From: Perilla frutescens
Lineage: Eukaryota; Streptophyta; Magnoliopsida; Lamiales; Lamiaceae
Direction: 5' to 3'
NCBI GenBank assembly: GCA_026008535.1
Contig: BRKX01000004.1
Location: forward strand, 59,032,501-59,096,500
Length of the DNA: 64,000 nt
The translations under genes and the position numbers were made by a program. Shown piece after piece: positions 1 to 11,839 of the stretch. The stretch's first letter is position 1. Each line of letters starts with the position of its first letter. The notes below the pieces were generated by a model, which saw nothing but the letters and a program-made list of their open reading frames with translations, was not told the origin of the DNA and did not search any database.

Positions 1-240
1 TCCCGGTCGCACATCGACAGTCGGATCCTGCACAGACGCCGCCTGCCGTTGTCCTGACCGAGGCGCCACCCTACGCAGCAGACGCCGCTCGCACTCCCTA
101 CGCCGTCAAATGCCGCTAGCCGTTGCCCCCAAGCCCTACGCCGCCAGACGCCGGCCGCCCTTCACTGCTGGAAGCTCGCCCTTCGCTGCCGAAAGCTTCA
201 TCGCTGCACACTTTCCGAAACAACAATGAAGGGGGCGAAG
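1..240. other. GC-rich segment of unknown origin at the window edge
   Basis: This is strikingly GC-rich next to the AT-rich DNA that follows. It contains repeated CTACGCCG- and CAGACGCCG-like words. Frame 2 is open from the window edge to a TGA at 227-229, but the implied peptide is Arg/Pro/Ala-rich low complexity with no motif I recognise. It could be the end of a coding exon, a captured gene fragment or a CG-rich part of a transposon. I cannot tell which. Confidence 0.35.
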
Positions 241-1140
241 GTCATACAAATTGGGTTTATTTATAACATATTTATATTGGCTTTATAGAAAATTTTTAAT
301 ATATGATTAGCAATTTGAGAGGCTGGATGATTATAGAGGTGAATAGAAACCATTTTTTCAAATTTTTTTGTGATAATTTGATTTGATGTATTTAGTATAT
401 TTTTTGTATATTATTAGCGACATTTAAGGTTATTGGGTGTTGAATAATCTACTAGTTTAGATATGTTTTGGTTTGAGTATTGGCAAATAAAATGGATATG
501 ATTAGCAAATTAAATATTTATACTTAGCAAACTTGATCGGTATTCCTTTTTGTTTTATTATTTTTTTTATTGATTCTGATTTGATTTGTCTTGATATATT
601 TAGCAAATTAGTAAGTTGTGATTATCAAGTTAGTAATGTATGTTTAGCAGGTTAACTTGATAGGGTGTGGTTTTATGAATATTTGTTATTTATATCAAAT
701 TGAGTTTGTTGATAGCATATTTATATTTGGTTTATAGCAAATTGTGAATATATGATTCGCAACTTGAGAGGCTGGATGTTTATATTGGTGAATAGAAACC
801 ATTCAGGCTTGCGTTCTAGCAACTTAGTACGATTTGACCAGCAAATGTTGCATCTGTGAAATTTTGCTACTAGGATTCGTGTTTTAGCAAATTGATATTT
901 TGTTTTAGCAAATTATTAAGACATGATTAGCAGATTTGTTAGACATGCTTTTATGCGTATTGGTTATTAATAGTAAATTGTGTTCTTTATATCAAATTTT
1001 CATTATATTTGTAGCAGATTGGTATTGGTTTATAGCAACTTAGTAAAATGGGATTATCAATATTTGTACATCTATATTTTCTTTTTAGCAAATTGATAAT
1101 TTATTTATAGCAATTTGACATGTTGTTTAAACTATTCACA
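241..1140. repeat. AT-rich region of degenerate AGCAAATT repeats (left arm)
   Basis: The word TAGCAAATTG and close variants recur many times on the + strand. A longer unit containing GAGAGGCTGGATG and GGTGAATAGAAACCATT occurs near 320-350 and again near 760-800, about 440 bp apart. No coding frame is supported. The next region carries the complementary word AATTTGCT, so the two may be arms of one inverted structure. Confidence 0.5.
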
Positions 1141-1274
1141 AATTTCTCTTATATTTTGAGTAGATCTTCTAATTGATCTCCCTTATCATCAAAATAGAAA
1201 AAAAAACTATTATGCGAGACCACAGTCCACAATGTTATTTGACTTTTTTTCATAAAAAAAAAAATCATATTTTT

Positions 1275-2330
1275 CACATAAAAATATTACCAATTTGCTA
1301 TTAACACATCTATAATGTGCTAATTACAATTAAACAATTTGCTAAACGTCGTACATACACGTTACTAACAGATTCTGCCCATATCCCTATACCTACAAAG
1401 ATACATTAATGAATAACGTAATACCTGCATCTTGCATAATCAGACGATAACCGGCGTGATGATAATATACGATGGAGTAAAAATTTGTGGAAAAAAATAC
1501 GTTCTTATTTTGCATATAACAATTCATGCCATTTTAACTATTTTTTTAATAACTTGAAAAACTTCGACAACCAAATACAAAAAACATCTATCGTCTATAA
1601 TAAATATGAAATGCTCATTCTCTGCAAACATCTCACTATCATGCAAAGCACATTGAAACCATTTAAAAAAAAATAATAGACCATCCTATCATAAAAAAAA
1701 AATCATATTTTCGTATAAAAACATTACAGATATGCTATTAACACATCAATAATGTGCTAATTACACATGACAAATTTGCTAAAAATCGTACATACGCGTC
1801 CCTAACCAATTCTGTCCATATCCCTACGCCTACAAAGATACATTCATGGATAACACAATACTTGTATCTTGCATAATCAGACGATAACCGACGTGATTAT
1901 AATATAAGATGGAGTAAGAACTTGTGAAAAAAATACATTCATATTTTGCACACAACAATTCATGCTATTTTAACTATTTTTTTTAATAACTTGAAAACTT
2001 CCACAACCAAATACGAAAAGCATCTATCGTCTATAATAAATATGAAATGCTCATTCTCTGCAAACATTTCACTATCATGCAAAGCACATTGAAACCATTT
2101 TAAAAAAATCGTATTTTCACATAAAAATATTACCGATTTGCTATTAACAAATCTATAATTTGCTAATTATGCATAAACAATTTGCTAAATGTAAGACATA
2201 CGCGTCCCTACCAGATTCCACCAATATCTCTACACCATTAATGGAGAACATAATGCATGTATCTTCCATAATCAGACAAAAACTGGAGTGATGATAATAT
2301 ACGATGGAATAAGAACTTGTGAAAAATGAC
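1275..2330. repeat. Three tandem copies of a ~0.4-kb repeat (right arm)
   Basis: Three diverged direct copies start near 1275, 1712 and 2118, at spacings of 437 and 406 bp. Each begins with an ATAAAAATATTAC-like stretch followed by TTTGCTATTAACA. The same landmarks then follow in order: a TGCTAATTA word, a CATACGCGTCCCTA-like word, CATAATCAGAC and a GATGATAATATACGATGGA-like word. The third copy is truncated. The peptides encodable here are short and lie in repeats, so I treat the region as non-coding. Confidence 0.7.
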
Positions 2331-2804
2331 TCCTCCAGATGAACAAACAGACCGATGAAATCCGACAAAGTGGACACCGATAAAAAAATATGAAACAGAA
2401 CAATGAAATTCGACAAAGTTGACTTGTCTATAATCTGGAATGATTTCTTCAACCGTAAGAGACCCAATCAATAAGAATGTTGAACATGTGTGTGATGAAT
2501 TAAAATATGAAACACCGATAGATACAACTCTGTAAAAAAAAAAGAGTTGTAAAAATCGTCTAAAAAAACCGTTCCATATAAATCCCACTATATATGGAAC
2601 ATATATATTTACTGCAGATTTTTAATATGCATTACAATGACATATATACCCTTAACTTAATATAATTCTTAAGATATTGCATTTTTGACCCTAATTTGTT
2701 GAGATTAATCTGAGCCTTAGAAAATAATTGATCCAACGCTCCATATTAGTTCCTAGTTCCTACACAAGGTAATGGTTCTCATTTGATCTCTATACTATAT
2801 ATAT
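2331..2804. other. AT-rich spacer with the tail of a probable miniature element
   Basis: I see no supportable gene. A short imperfect duplication (GAAATCCGACAAAGTGGAC / GAAATTCGACAAAGTTGAC) lies near 2355-2425. At about 2700-2795 the reverse strand reads GAGATCAAATGAGAACC and then GGAACTAGGAACTAAT. This resembles the termini of the TIR elements at 18771 and 25181. The segment ends in a TA-rich tract where Copia-1 is inserted. Confidence 0.4.
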
Positions 2805-3519
2805 TGTTGAGTGCTATCTGACATTGATGTTCAATGTTGAACTTAATGGCATACAGACTCCCTAGGACATTGTCTGTGACATTCGTCGTCATTAATCTTA
2901 TCATTTTCTAATTTTATTTATTTATTTATTATTTTTTAATAAATTAGTTTTTATCTTATATATATCAAATCATAAATATATCCATGGAATTATTTATTTA
3001 AAATAAACGGATATATATATATATATATGATTAATATATTATTTATAGGAGAGTTTGAACGAGTCAAAACTCTATCTCCTAATCTTTAGGTCTCTAATTA
3101 TCTTTATTTAACCGTTTCTTTTTTAAGTCCATCATGAAGGAAAATTTGAAAGAAATGGTATGCAACGTGGAGTACTTTCACCAGCCACAACTCAAGATGG
3201 TTTTTCTACGAAAACGTAAAGGGATGGCGGTTATTTGAAGCACACGTTCATGGAGATGACATGGACCTTAAGTTGATTCAAGTGAAGGGCTTATAAAGAA
3301 GCATAATCCACACTTGAAGATGTATTCGAGCACAATTTATCTTGCCGCTGCGTGTGAAGATTAAAGAGCTCGAGTCACAAACTTAGCATTTAGTTTTCTT
3401 TCTTCTTTCCGTCTTCTTCCTTGTTGATGTTTGAAGTTGTTCAATCGATCCATGAGAATAGATTGTACAATTTAGGATAGATAGATGGTTGTGAAATCAT
3501 TGCTAGTTTATATACAAAT
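2805..3519 (+). repeat. Copia-1 5' LTR, left part (interrupted by the LINE)
   Basis: It matches the 3' LTR at 17695 onwards with scattered substitutions. It begins TGTTGAGTGCTATCTGACATT and breaks off in TATACAAAT, where the LINE starts. The 3' LTR is continuous across the corresponding point, which shows that the LTR was whole before the LINE arrived. Confidence 0.9.
3508..3519. repeat. LINE target-site duplication, left copy
   Basis: TTATATACAAAT directly precedes the T-run that represents the LINE poly(A) tail. Its partner is at 9579-9590. Confidence 0.85.
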
Positions 3520-3573
3520 TTTTTTTTAGGGAAAAACCAGATAATACATCGATTAGCCAAAGCAAAAGCCAGT

Positions 3574-6500
3574 TCAAACATCATCCAAAATGGTGGAAAG
3601 GGCATGAGTTGGGACATACCCTATACTAAAGAAATCAGGCCCTTTTGCAATGATATGTGCTGCCTTATTACAATTCCTAGGAACATAAACAAAGCGCATG
3701 AAACTGAAGGTCGATGCCAACGCTTGAATATCCGCAATAACCACATCACAATAAATTTCGGGATCCACCATTCCATTGATGCCATCAATAAGTAGCTTGC
3801 TGTCAGACTCCACAATGATATCCTTCCACTGGTGGTGTTGTAAGATTTCAAGAGCTTTGTGAAGAGTGAGACCTTCCAGCAAGGTACTGCACCCCATGGC
3901 TCTATGCGTAGATTTTTCTGCTACCAAAACAGAGCTGTGATTGTCCGCACGATAAATCCCATACCAATGCTGCCATGCTTTGCAACTGAGACATCAGTAT
4001 TCAATTTGAAGAGATCTGCGGGTAGAGCAGACCATTTAGCAATAGAGATTGACTGGGGTTGGCCCATAAGCATCTTTTGATCTTTCATACCTTCCATCCA
4101 AGTCCTTTGAGCTTTTTCAATAATTTCATCAAAATGGAATTATTTTTTGTCGAAAATCAAGCGATTTCTTCCATTCCAAATTTCTGATGTGGTATAGGCT
4201 ACAAGCTCGATGACCTCTATGTGCGCACTATTTAAGTAACTCCAAAACATCTCCTTAAAGGAGGAGAAAGGGACAAGCTCAGTATTAATTCTTAAGGGGC
4301 TCATGTACCAGATTTTTTCTGTAGTGCGGCACTTACACAAGAGGTGGTCAATCGACTCTGTTGCTTCTCTACACAGATCACAAATAGGGTCAACACAAAT
4401 CCCACGTCTCATAAGATTGTCTTTAGTAGGCAAGGAACAAAGGCAAGCCTACCAGATGAATGTTTTCACTCTAGGAATAGTCTTTATCTACCAGAAATGA
4501 GTCCACTCCTTTGGTTGGTAGCTAGGTGAGGCGCGAAGGGGTGGTAGGTAGGATGAGGTTTTAACAGCTAAGTGATAAGCCGTTTTGACAGAAAACTTCC
4601 CATTCTTAGACAGTTTCCAAATTCGACGATCCGCGCGGCCGTCTGTCACTCAAGGGAATAGATAAAATTTCATCTGCATCTTTCCTACAAAATAAAGTTA
4701 TGACCAAATCTGTTTTCCAGCTCGGAGCATCATTGTTCATCAAGTCGCTCACCAAAGTAACTTGCCCATCAATTCCCCTATCATTTATTGGTTTTGTAGG
4801 GTGAACCAAGCCAATCCATGCATCATTCCAAGGTTAAATCTGCTGCCCGTTACCTACTCTCCAGCTTATACCAGCCATGATAAGATTCCGAGCTGCTAAA
4901 AGGCTTCTCCATAAGTAGCTCGGTTGATAACTAATATTTGCTAACATCAGAGATCCATTTGGGAAGTATTTTGAGCACAACAACTTATTCGTTACCGAAT
5001 TAGGATTATTTAGAAGATTCCAGAATTGCTTTGCAAGCATAGCCAGATTAGACTGATGCATCTCATGAAAACCAAGGCCACCTTCCATTTTTGGTTTGCT
5101 CAAGTATTCCCACTTCACCCAGTGACATTTATGTTTATCCTTTGTAGTACCCCAGTAGAATCTGGCCACTGCTTTTTCAATCTCTTGACAGATAGTGAGG
5201 GGTAAAAGAAAGCAATTCATAATGTATGAAGGGATATCTTGGATAACTGCCTTTATCATAACCTCTTTACCCGCTTTTGACAATTTTTGCTCTTTCCAGT
5301 CCTTCATTTTTTTATAGATACGTTCCAACACAGTATCAAAGATCTTTTGCTTTGAACGACCAATAAGCGTGGGGAGTCCCAAGTATTTTTCATGTTCTTC
5401 CACTTCTCTCATTCCCAGATATACACTAAGTTTATGTCTTCGATCTTTAGTAACATTCCCGCTCACCGTTAGCTCTGTCTTGTCCAAATTAATACGCTGG
5501 CCTGAAGCGGCCTCATACTGGTGAATAATATTCTTTACTTCATCAGCCTCTCTCAAATTAGCGTGAGCAAAAAGAATAGTATCATCTACAAAAAAGAGAT
5601 GTGAGATAATTGAGGCTTCTTTCGCGACTTTGATACCATGTATTCTTCTTTCCTTCTCCGCTTTTACCAAGAGATTGGAGAAAGCTTCTGCACAAATCAA
5701 AAAGAGATAAGGAGAAAGGGGGTCTCTTTGGCGGAGTCCTCTTTTTGGGTTAAAAGGGGTTGTGGGGTCTCCATTTATAAGCACCGAGTAAAAAATAGTG
5801 GTGACACATCTCATTATCAGATTGGTCCAGTCCGTGCAAAAACCTAACTTAGACATCACTGCCTCTAGAAAATTCCACTCTACTCTATCATAAACTTTAC
5901 TCATGTCAAGTTTCAAGGCAATAATGCCTTGGTTACCTGTTTTCTTTTTTTTCATAGAGTGGAAAATCTCAAAAGCTATCATAGTATTATCAGTAATTAG
6001 ACGACCCAGGATGAAAACACTTTTAGACAAAGAGATAACATGAGGCAGGATACTTTTAAGACGGTTAGTAAGTGTTTTAGTAATAATACGGAAGATCACA
6101 TTACCCAAGCTAATAGGGCGAAAGTCTTTAGGGGATTCAGGGTGCTTTGTCTTTGGAATAAGCACAATATGAGTATGGTTAAGAAGAGTAGGATCATGCC
6201 TAAAATTAAGGACCCCTAAAACTGACTCAAACACATCATGATGAACAATATGCCAGAATTTTTGAAAGAAAAAAGGTGTCATACCATCAGGTCCAGGTGC
6301 TTTCATTGGATTGTATTTGTTTAATTGCACACAATACCTCTGCGGACGTAAAGGGCCTCTTGAGTCTCTCGTTCATGTTAGCAGACACCTTGCTCTCGAG
6401 GGCATTCACAACCATGTCAATGTTTCTTTCCCTGTCAGTGTGAAAAAGCTTGATAAAATAGTCCTTGAGGATCCTCTCTACCACTTTTCTGTTGGAGCAC

Positions 6501-7668
6501 CACCGACCATTCTCATTTTTTATCTGTCGGATTATGTTTCTTTTCTTTCTTTGAGAGGCCTTTTGATGAAATTTTTTTGAATTTTTATCACCATCTTTAA
6601 TCCACAAAGCTCTAGACCGTTGATGCCACATGCTTTCTTCTATTTTCAGAATTTTATCTAGCTCGAATTCCATTTCATGGGTCTCCTGCACAATATTATC
6701 AGTTTGTGATTGAGATTGCAGGTCTGAAAGTTTTTGCTGCAGCTCACGAGACTTGCTTTGGACATTTCCAAACTCCAGTTTCTCCTAATTCAGGAGGTCT
6801 TTCCCACATGCTTTTGCCTTGTCTTGAAAATTTACTTTTTTGCCCATGTTGTTCCACATTTTTAAGAGTATGGGAAAACTGTGGGTGGTGTAACCACATG
6901 TGTTCGAAATGAAAGCGTTTCTCCTTTTTTTTCTATAAGTGATTTCCTCCTCATCCTCATAACACTCCACTAGTATTGGGTTATGATCCGATTTAAATCG
7001 TGGAAGATGTTTGACTTGATAGGCTGGAAAAATTTGTTGCCATCCACTTGAAGCCAAAGCTCGGTTAAGTCTTTCTAAGATATTTTTAGCTAGCTCCACC
7101 CCAACCAATTGACCTAGTAAAATGATTACTAGAGAAGCCTAAATCCATGAGATTGCAGTAGCAAAGGGCTTCACGAAATTTATTCATCTCAGACCAAGAT
7201 TTTGGATTGCCTCCTTTTTTCTCAGTCGACCACAAAGTTTCATTAAAGTCACCAACACATAACCAAGGTGCACCATGAGTTGGTTGAATATCATTCATTA
7301 ATCGCCAAGTTCGATCACGATTGCAAAGTTCTGGCCATCCATATATACCAAAGAAATACCAAGTTTTATTATCATCATTCTTAGTCACTTTGAAACTGAT
7401 ATGATTGTTGGAAAAAGAGACTAAATCCAACTCAATCAGTCCCATCCACAGAACACACATGCCGTCCTTACGAGAGCGGTTATCTCCCTCACAATCAACT
7501 GGAAACATCTTTCAAAAAGTAGCTGAGTTGCATTCAATAGACATATTTGATTTGACTTGAAACAAGTCTCCATCAAAAAATAGGTTTCTCCATACGAAGG
7601 ATATTCTTCAAAACTCGAACTGTCCATGGGTTCCCAAGCCCACGGCAGTTCCAGCTCAGTGTTTTCAT
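3574..7668 (-). pseudogene. LINE ORF2: endonuclease-reverse transcriptase-RNase H, broken
   Basis: ORF2 would nick target DNA and copy LINE RNA in place. The likely start is the ATG at 7668-7666, giving MKTLSWNCRGLGNP, the usual start of the endonuclease/exonuclease/phosphatase domain. The endonuclease continues in other frames over 7086-7508 (GDFNE) and 6785-7108 (SDHNPI). RT is the longest open piece, 4834-6330, with KAPGPDG, a KVYDRVEW block (usually KAYDRVEW), GLRQRDPLSPYLF (usually GLRQGDP) and FVDD at the catalytic site in place of the usual YADD/FADD. A zf-RVT knuckle (CDLCREATESIDHLLCKC) lies in 4140-4433 and an RNase H-like domain in 3574-3927. At least five frame changes separate the pieces, one near 7580 in a T-run. 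About 300 bp of non-coding spacer separates ORF2 from ORF1. Confidence 0.9.
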
Positions 7669-7970
7669 GATGATCGGCGGGGCTGTCTCGCAGCCTCCAC
7701 CGTTGGGATAGTTGTTGTTTCTTCACAAACACCTTCACTTGATTTTTGTTTCTTAAAATTTTCCGTCATTTCCTCATCTACAATTATATGCTCTTTACGT
7801 TTTCCTTCTTGTAGTTCAAAGTGGAGTTTCTGTTGTTGATCACGGTTGTGTGTTCTTGTCTAAGTTTTTTATTTTTGGTGGTTGGGATTATCGGGGAGTT
7901 TGGTTGTGGGTGAGTTAGGGAGGAGTGTTGAAAAGATAGATATTTGACAAGGATTTAAGCCGGTAGAAGC

Positions 7971-9236
7971 TCAAGTTGGGTGTTTGTTGGTAATGAGACG
8001 AGGTTTGGGAGTTTTGCGATGTGGTGGTTTATAAAATTTGGCTTGGTCATGGCACGGTGTTGGATGGGTAGGTTTTGGTTGGATAAGTTTAAATAGGTCA
8101 GAAGAGGGGATCAGAGTAGAGGAAGATACTGACAGGTTAGTTTTTGTAGTGTAGCTTGGTGATAATTGTGATGGGGGCTGAAGGGGATTTGACTTGGACA
8201 AGATATCAGTACGAGGGAGAGATTGTAGCTGATTTTCCAAAACTTTTCTTCCTTGTTGACCCTCTATTGCTTTTTGTGTGTACTTCTTAGTAGTAGACTT
8301 TAGCCTCTGAGTCCCCATTACTCTTTCCATGGTGAGGGCAATCTCCTCAACTTTCCTTGCCGCAGCAGCGTCCATGTGCTCCTTCTTTATAAATTTTATG
8401 TTGTAATGGTTGTCCAAAAATTTATCCGGATTCGGGTACCATATCCTTCTTTGTGGGTTATGGGTAGATCTAAACCCAGTATCCCCCACCACTTTTGCTT
8501 GCTTGATTGGTGATGCTCGTAGCCATTCCCCAAAAGGGAAGTCATCTTCTTTGCCACCACCTTTATCCTTTTCATCATCTAGAGACTCACAATCTGTAAG
8601 AGTATGGCCCAGCATACCACATGAGTAGCAAAATGATTGAAGTTGTTCATATTTTACGGGGATCCACATAGGTGTAGCTTGGTCAATACAGATCCTTGTA
8701 CCTTTCCGCAGTAGTTTATCCAGCTTTAGTAAGATTTTTAGTCAAACACTGCGACTCATACCATTAATAGTCATCTGGTCCAGTTCCACAAATTCACCAA
8801 ATTTATTTCCAACTTGTCTGAGAGTATTATCATTTCGACAAGTAAGATGAACGTCATACAAACGTATCCAGAATGGCACGCTGTCCAATTTCATAGCTAA
8901 TGGTTGCAGGTCGGGTTGAGCTTCCCTTAGGACGAGGATATGTTTGTTGAAAGTCCATGGTTCCATCGATAGCACCCTTTCCAGGTCTCTGCGATTTGAG
9001 AACTGAAAAGAGAATAAGTTTGACTCAATCTCGCGACATGTCATTCCAAACGCTGGGTTCCAGAGTTTCTTCATAGTCTTAAGGAGACCAAAGGCATTTA
9101 ACGACTTGCGCGTCCAAACTTTCCCAATGAGACATAGAGGTTTAGCCTCTACGCTTCCACTTACACCAGAGAAAATCTGAATAGGAGTGTCGTCATCATA
9201 TTCATCCTCGACAAGTTCCTTCCTTTTCTTTGACAT
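7971..9236 (-). pseudogene. LINE ORF1: DUF4283-like/zinc-knuckle RNA-binding protein, one internal stop
   Basis: ORF1 proteins of plant L1 elements bind element RNA. I place the start at the ATG 9236-9234 (MSKKRKELVEDEYDDD); upstream codons in frame lack a convincing ATG. Residues ~20-165 resemble DUF4283, including the pattern EPWTFNKHILVL. A single in-frame TGA at 8742-8744 interrupts the frame, and reading continues in the same frame to a CCHC knuckle (CYSCGMLGHTLTDC) near 8590-8635. A Ser/Pro/Lys-rich tail follows. Without the stop it would be about 420 codons, a normal length for these proteins. One substitution separates it from an open frame. Confidence 0.85.
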
Positions 9237-9578
9237 GGGAAAAGTTCGTGAATGCCCCCCCAAAAGACAAAGTATTCTGTAGACAGAAACAAGAAATGAA
9301 AATAAGAAAAGTTAGAGAAAAACAAACCCACTTACATATGAGAGAGACCGTGTCGCAACGACAAGGCCTCCAACTCCACACCAAGAAACCTAGGTAATCG
9401 CCTTCACTGGAGAGCAAAGAAACACAGAAGAAAAAACTAGCCTAACCAGAAGGTAGGCGATAAGAGGAATATGAGAAAACTCCAAAGGAGATGAAAAGAC
9501 ACAGAAAAACCCTAACAAGTAGAGGACTTCAGAAGAGACGAAAAGACATAGGAAAACCCTAACATATAGGAACTCGAG

Positions 9579-9590
9579 TTGTATACAAAT
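9579..9590. repeat. LINE target-site duplication, right copy
   Basis: TTGTATACAAAT matches the uninterrupted site in the Copia-1 3' LTR (near 18410-18422) and pairs with 3508-3519. Confidence 0.85.
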
Positions 9591-9896
9591 TAACGGTAGG
9601 TTGATTTGTATTTTTTGGATTCGATTTAGTTGAAAACTAGAATAGGATTCATGTATGTCAAGAGCTCAGCGTCTGACATCATCAACTAAACTATTGTGTT
9701 GGCTCGTGGAAGCATAATTTCACCCTGTGGCAATCACATACATGTTGTGTGTGATTTAAAATTTATCTTCGTGTTATATAGTGTTGTTTATTTCCAGTAT
9801 TTTATGTTAAAGATATTGTTTCAACTATCATTAACATTGAGTTTGACATTACGTTTCTGTGTTTATTTTCAGTGTTTACGGCAACTAATTTTAATA
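9591..9896 (+). repeat. Copia-1 5' LTR, right part
   Basis: It continues the LTR after the LINE and matches the 3' LTR at 18422-18740. It ends in TTTTAATA where the 3' LTR ends in TTTTAACA, so the canonical terminal CA has become TA. Confidence 0.9.
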
Positions 9897-9916
9897 AGTG
9901 GCATCAAGAGCCGGTA
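9897..9916 (+). promoter_or_regulatory. Copia-1 primer-binding site (initiator tRNA-Met type)
   Basis: AGTGGCATCAAGAGCCGG directly follows the 5' LTR. It resembles the TGGTATCAGAGC site complementary to the 3' end of plant initiator tRNA-Met, with one substitution and one extra base. The same motif stands next to the LTRs of Copia-2 and Copia-3. Confidence 0.75.
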
Positions 9917-9961
9917 CTTGACACACTAAGTATTCGATCCTTTGATTGCTAATTCATTGAA

Positions 9962-11824
9962 ATGGATATTCAGATAAATCAGTGTCGTCCCCCGACATTG
10001 GATAGTAATGGCAAAAACTATGCAATGTGGAAATCTCGCATGAAGATGTATATCAAGTCCACTGATGAAAGGGCTTGGTTAGCTATAATTGAAGAATGGA
10101 CTCCTCCAAGGATGGAGGGACCTAATGGAGTGTTCATCCTTACCCCTGAAACGCAGTGGACTAACGATGATAGAATTATCTCAAACTTCAATTCTAGGGC
10201 ATTGAATGCTATTTTTGTTTCGGTGGATGTTCCATGTTTTAAAATGGTGTGCGATTGCACCACTGCATATCAAGCGTGGAACATACTACAGGAACATTGT
10301 GAAGGCTCGACAAGTGTACGTCAAACATAGCTTAGGTTGCTCACTTTCAAGTCTGAAACCCTGCGGATGTTGGAAGATGAGACCAATTCGATGTACACTG
10401 AAAGGCTGTGTGAAGTTTCTAATGAATCTACTGCTCTTGGATGTCCTATCTCAAATGAGAACATGGTTAGCAAACTTCTTCGCACTCTTTCTGAAAGATT
10501 CAACATGAAGATTTTAGCTATTGAGGAGGCTCATAATGTATCAAACATGAAGTTGAGTGAGGCTGTGAGCATCCTACTCACTTTTGAGATGAATCTTAAG
10601 AACCAGAAGTTGAACAATCCTTCCAAAGGAATTGCACTTCAATCTACGACATCAAGTTTGGATGTTCAACTTGATGTTGAAAACATTCAGGAAATCAATG
10701 AAGATGAGTCCTTGAGTGTTGCTCTTCTCACCAAGAAGTTCAATTCCTTGGTACGGTCTATGAAGAAAAGTTTGCCAAACTTCAAACCACGAAGGCTGTT
10801 TGACTCTCCCTCAACAACATCATCTGGCTCATCAAAATCATCAAAAACCCCAGATGATCCAGTGAAGGACATTGACTCAGTTCAGTATAGGGGGTGTTCT
10901 GGGTTTGGACACTATGCCAATGAGTGTCCTACTGTACACAGAAAATAAAGAAGAAACTACAGTGCTGCTGTGTTAAGCGACGAATCCGAAGATGAGGAAT
11001 TAGGAAAACAAATGGTGTTGTTTATCAAAGTCAATGATGACATTGATGAAATGATTGAAGCTCTAACTGACATGGACGAAGTTGATTTTGACTTTGACAT
11101 GAGTCCTGACAATGAAGCTTCTGATGTTTCCAGTAATGTCATGGAGAATGTTCAACAAGAAATTGCAAACATTCCTTCCAATACCACTAACTGGTATGAA
11201 ATGACTTTGCTGGATGAATTTTGTAACACTACTGAAGTGTATCAGGTGGAAGAAGATCCCTCCTACATTAGCCACCAGGAAGCTCTACGACAACTTCACA
11301 AGATCGTGGATGAAGTGTGTGTTCAATGGTTTGAACAAACAAAGGAGTTTGGAGTTCTCGTGGAAGAAAACCAAAGTCTAAAAAGTGACATTGAGTTTTG
11401 CAAGCTGAGAAAGGAAGTAGATGCCGCCTAAAAAACCTTTCAACAACTCAATCAAGGAACATCAACCTTAAATGAAGTCTTGACATTAGGACAAATCACT
11501 AAAGCAGGTTTGGGATATATATCTAGTTCATCTATGTCTATCTCTAACAAAAATCCTATCAAGTTTGTCAAAAAAGAAAGCTCGAAGGATGTTCCAGTCA
11601 ATTTTGATTGCAATGTCAAACGGGATGTGAATGACAAATCTAAAGAGAAGAAATATACTTGTCATTACTGTCAAGAGCCTAGACACATTAAGCCTTATTG
11701 CTTTAAATATCATGATGATATAGCAACGGGAAATGTTGTTATGGAAACTCTTCTAAAACTTTCAAAAAGAAAAAGAGTGCCAATAAGGCAAAAATTTCAT
11801 GCAATGTTGTTTACACCTTGCTAA
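9962..11824 (+). pseudogene. Copia-1 gag (UBN2-type capsid, two zinc knuckles), broken
   Basis: Gag would form the particle that packages element RNA. The ATG at 9962 follows the primer-binding site by about 45 bp. The start MDIQINQCRPP and the pattern NYAMWKSRMKMYI are typical of the UBN2/gag-polypeptide family. One frame is kept through in-frame stops at 10328-10330 (TAG), 10946-10948 (TAA) and 11429-11431 (TAA). The first knuckle (GCSGFGHYANEC, ~10895) has Tyr where the first Cys belongs. An acidic stretch and a putative coiled coil follow. The second knuckle (CHYCQEPRHIKPYC, near 11660-11700) keeps all ligands. The frame changes somewhere between about 11730 and 11800. Confidence 0.88.
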
Positions 11825-11839
11825 AAGCTAACATTGCAG

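Larger units (their letters stand above)
3520..9578 (-). mobile_element. Plant L1-type LINE, nearly full length
   Basis: This is a non-LTR retrotransposon of about 6.06 kb on the - strand, inserted in the Copia-1 5' LTR. The poly(A) tail appears as a T-run at 3519-3527. The target site is duplicated: TTATATACAAAT at 3508-3519 and TTGTATACAAAT at 9579-9590 (11 of 12 match). The uninterrupted Copia-1 3' LTR has a single TTGTATACAAAT. ORF1 (DUF4283-like domain and zinc knuckle) and ORF2 (endonuclease, RT, zf-RVT, RNase H) are both present but broken. The 5' leader (9237-9578) holds a short tandem duplication, GAAAAGACA...AACCCTAACA, about 48 bp apart at 9490-9570. Confidence 0.92.

Noticed and set aside
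1485..2588. Several short frames in the left tandem repeats.
   Set aside because: They recur with the repeat units, are Asn/Lys/Phe/Tyr-rich as expected from AT-rich DNA, and differ in frame between copies.
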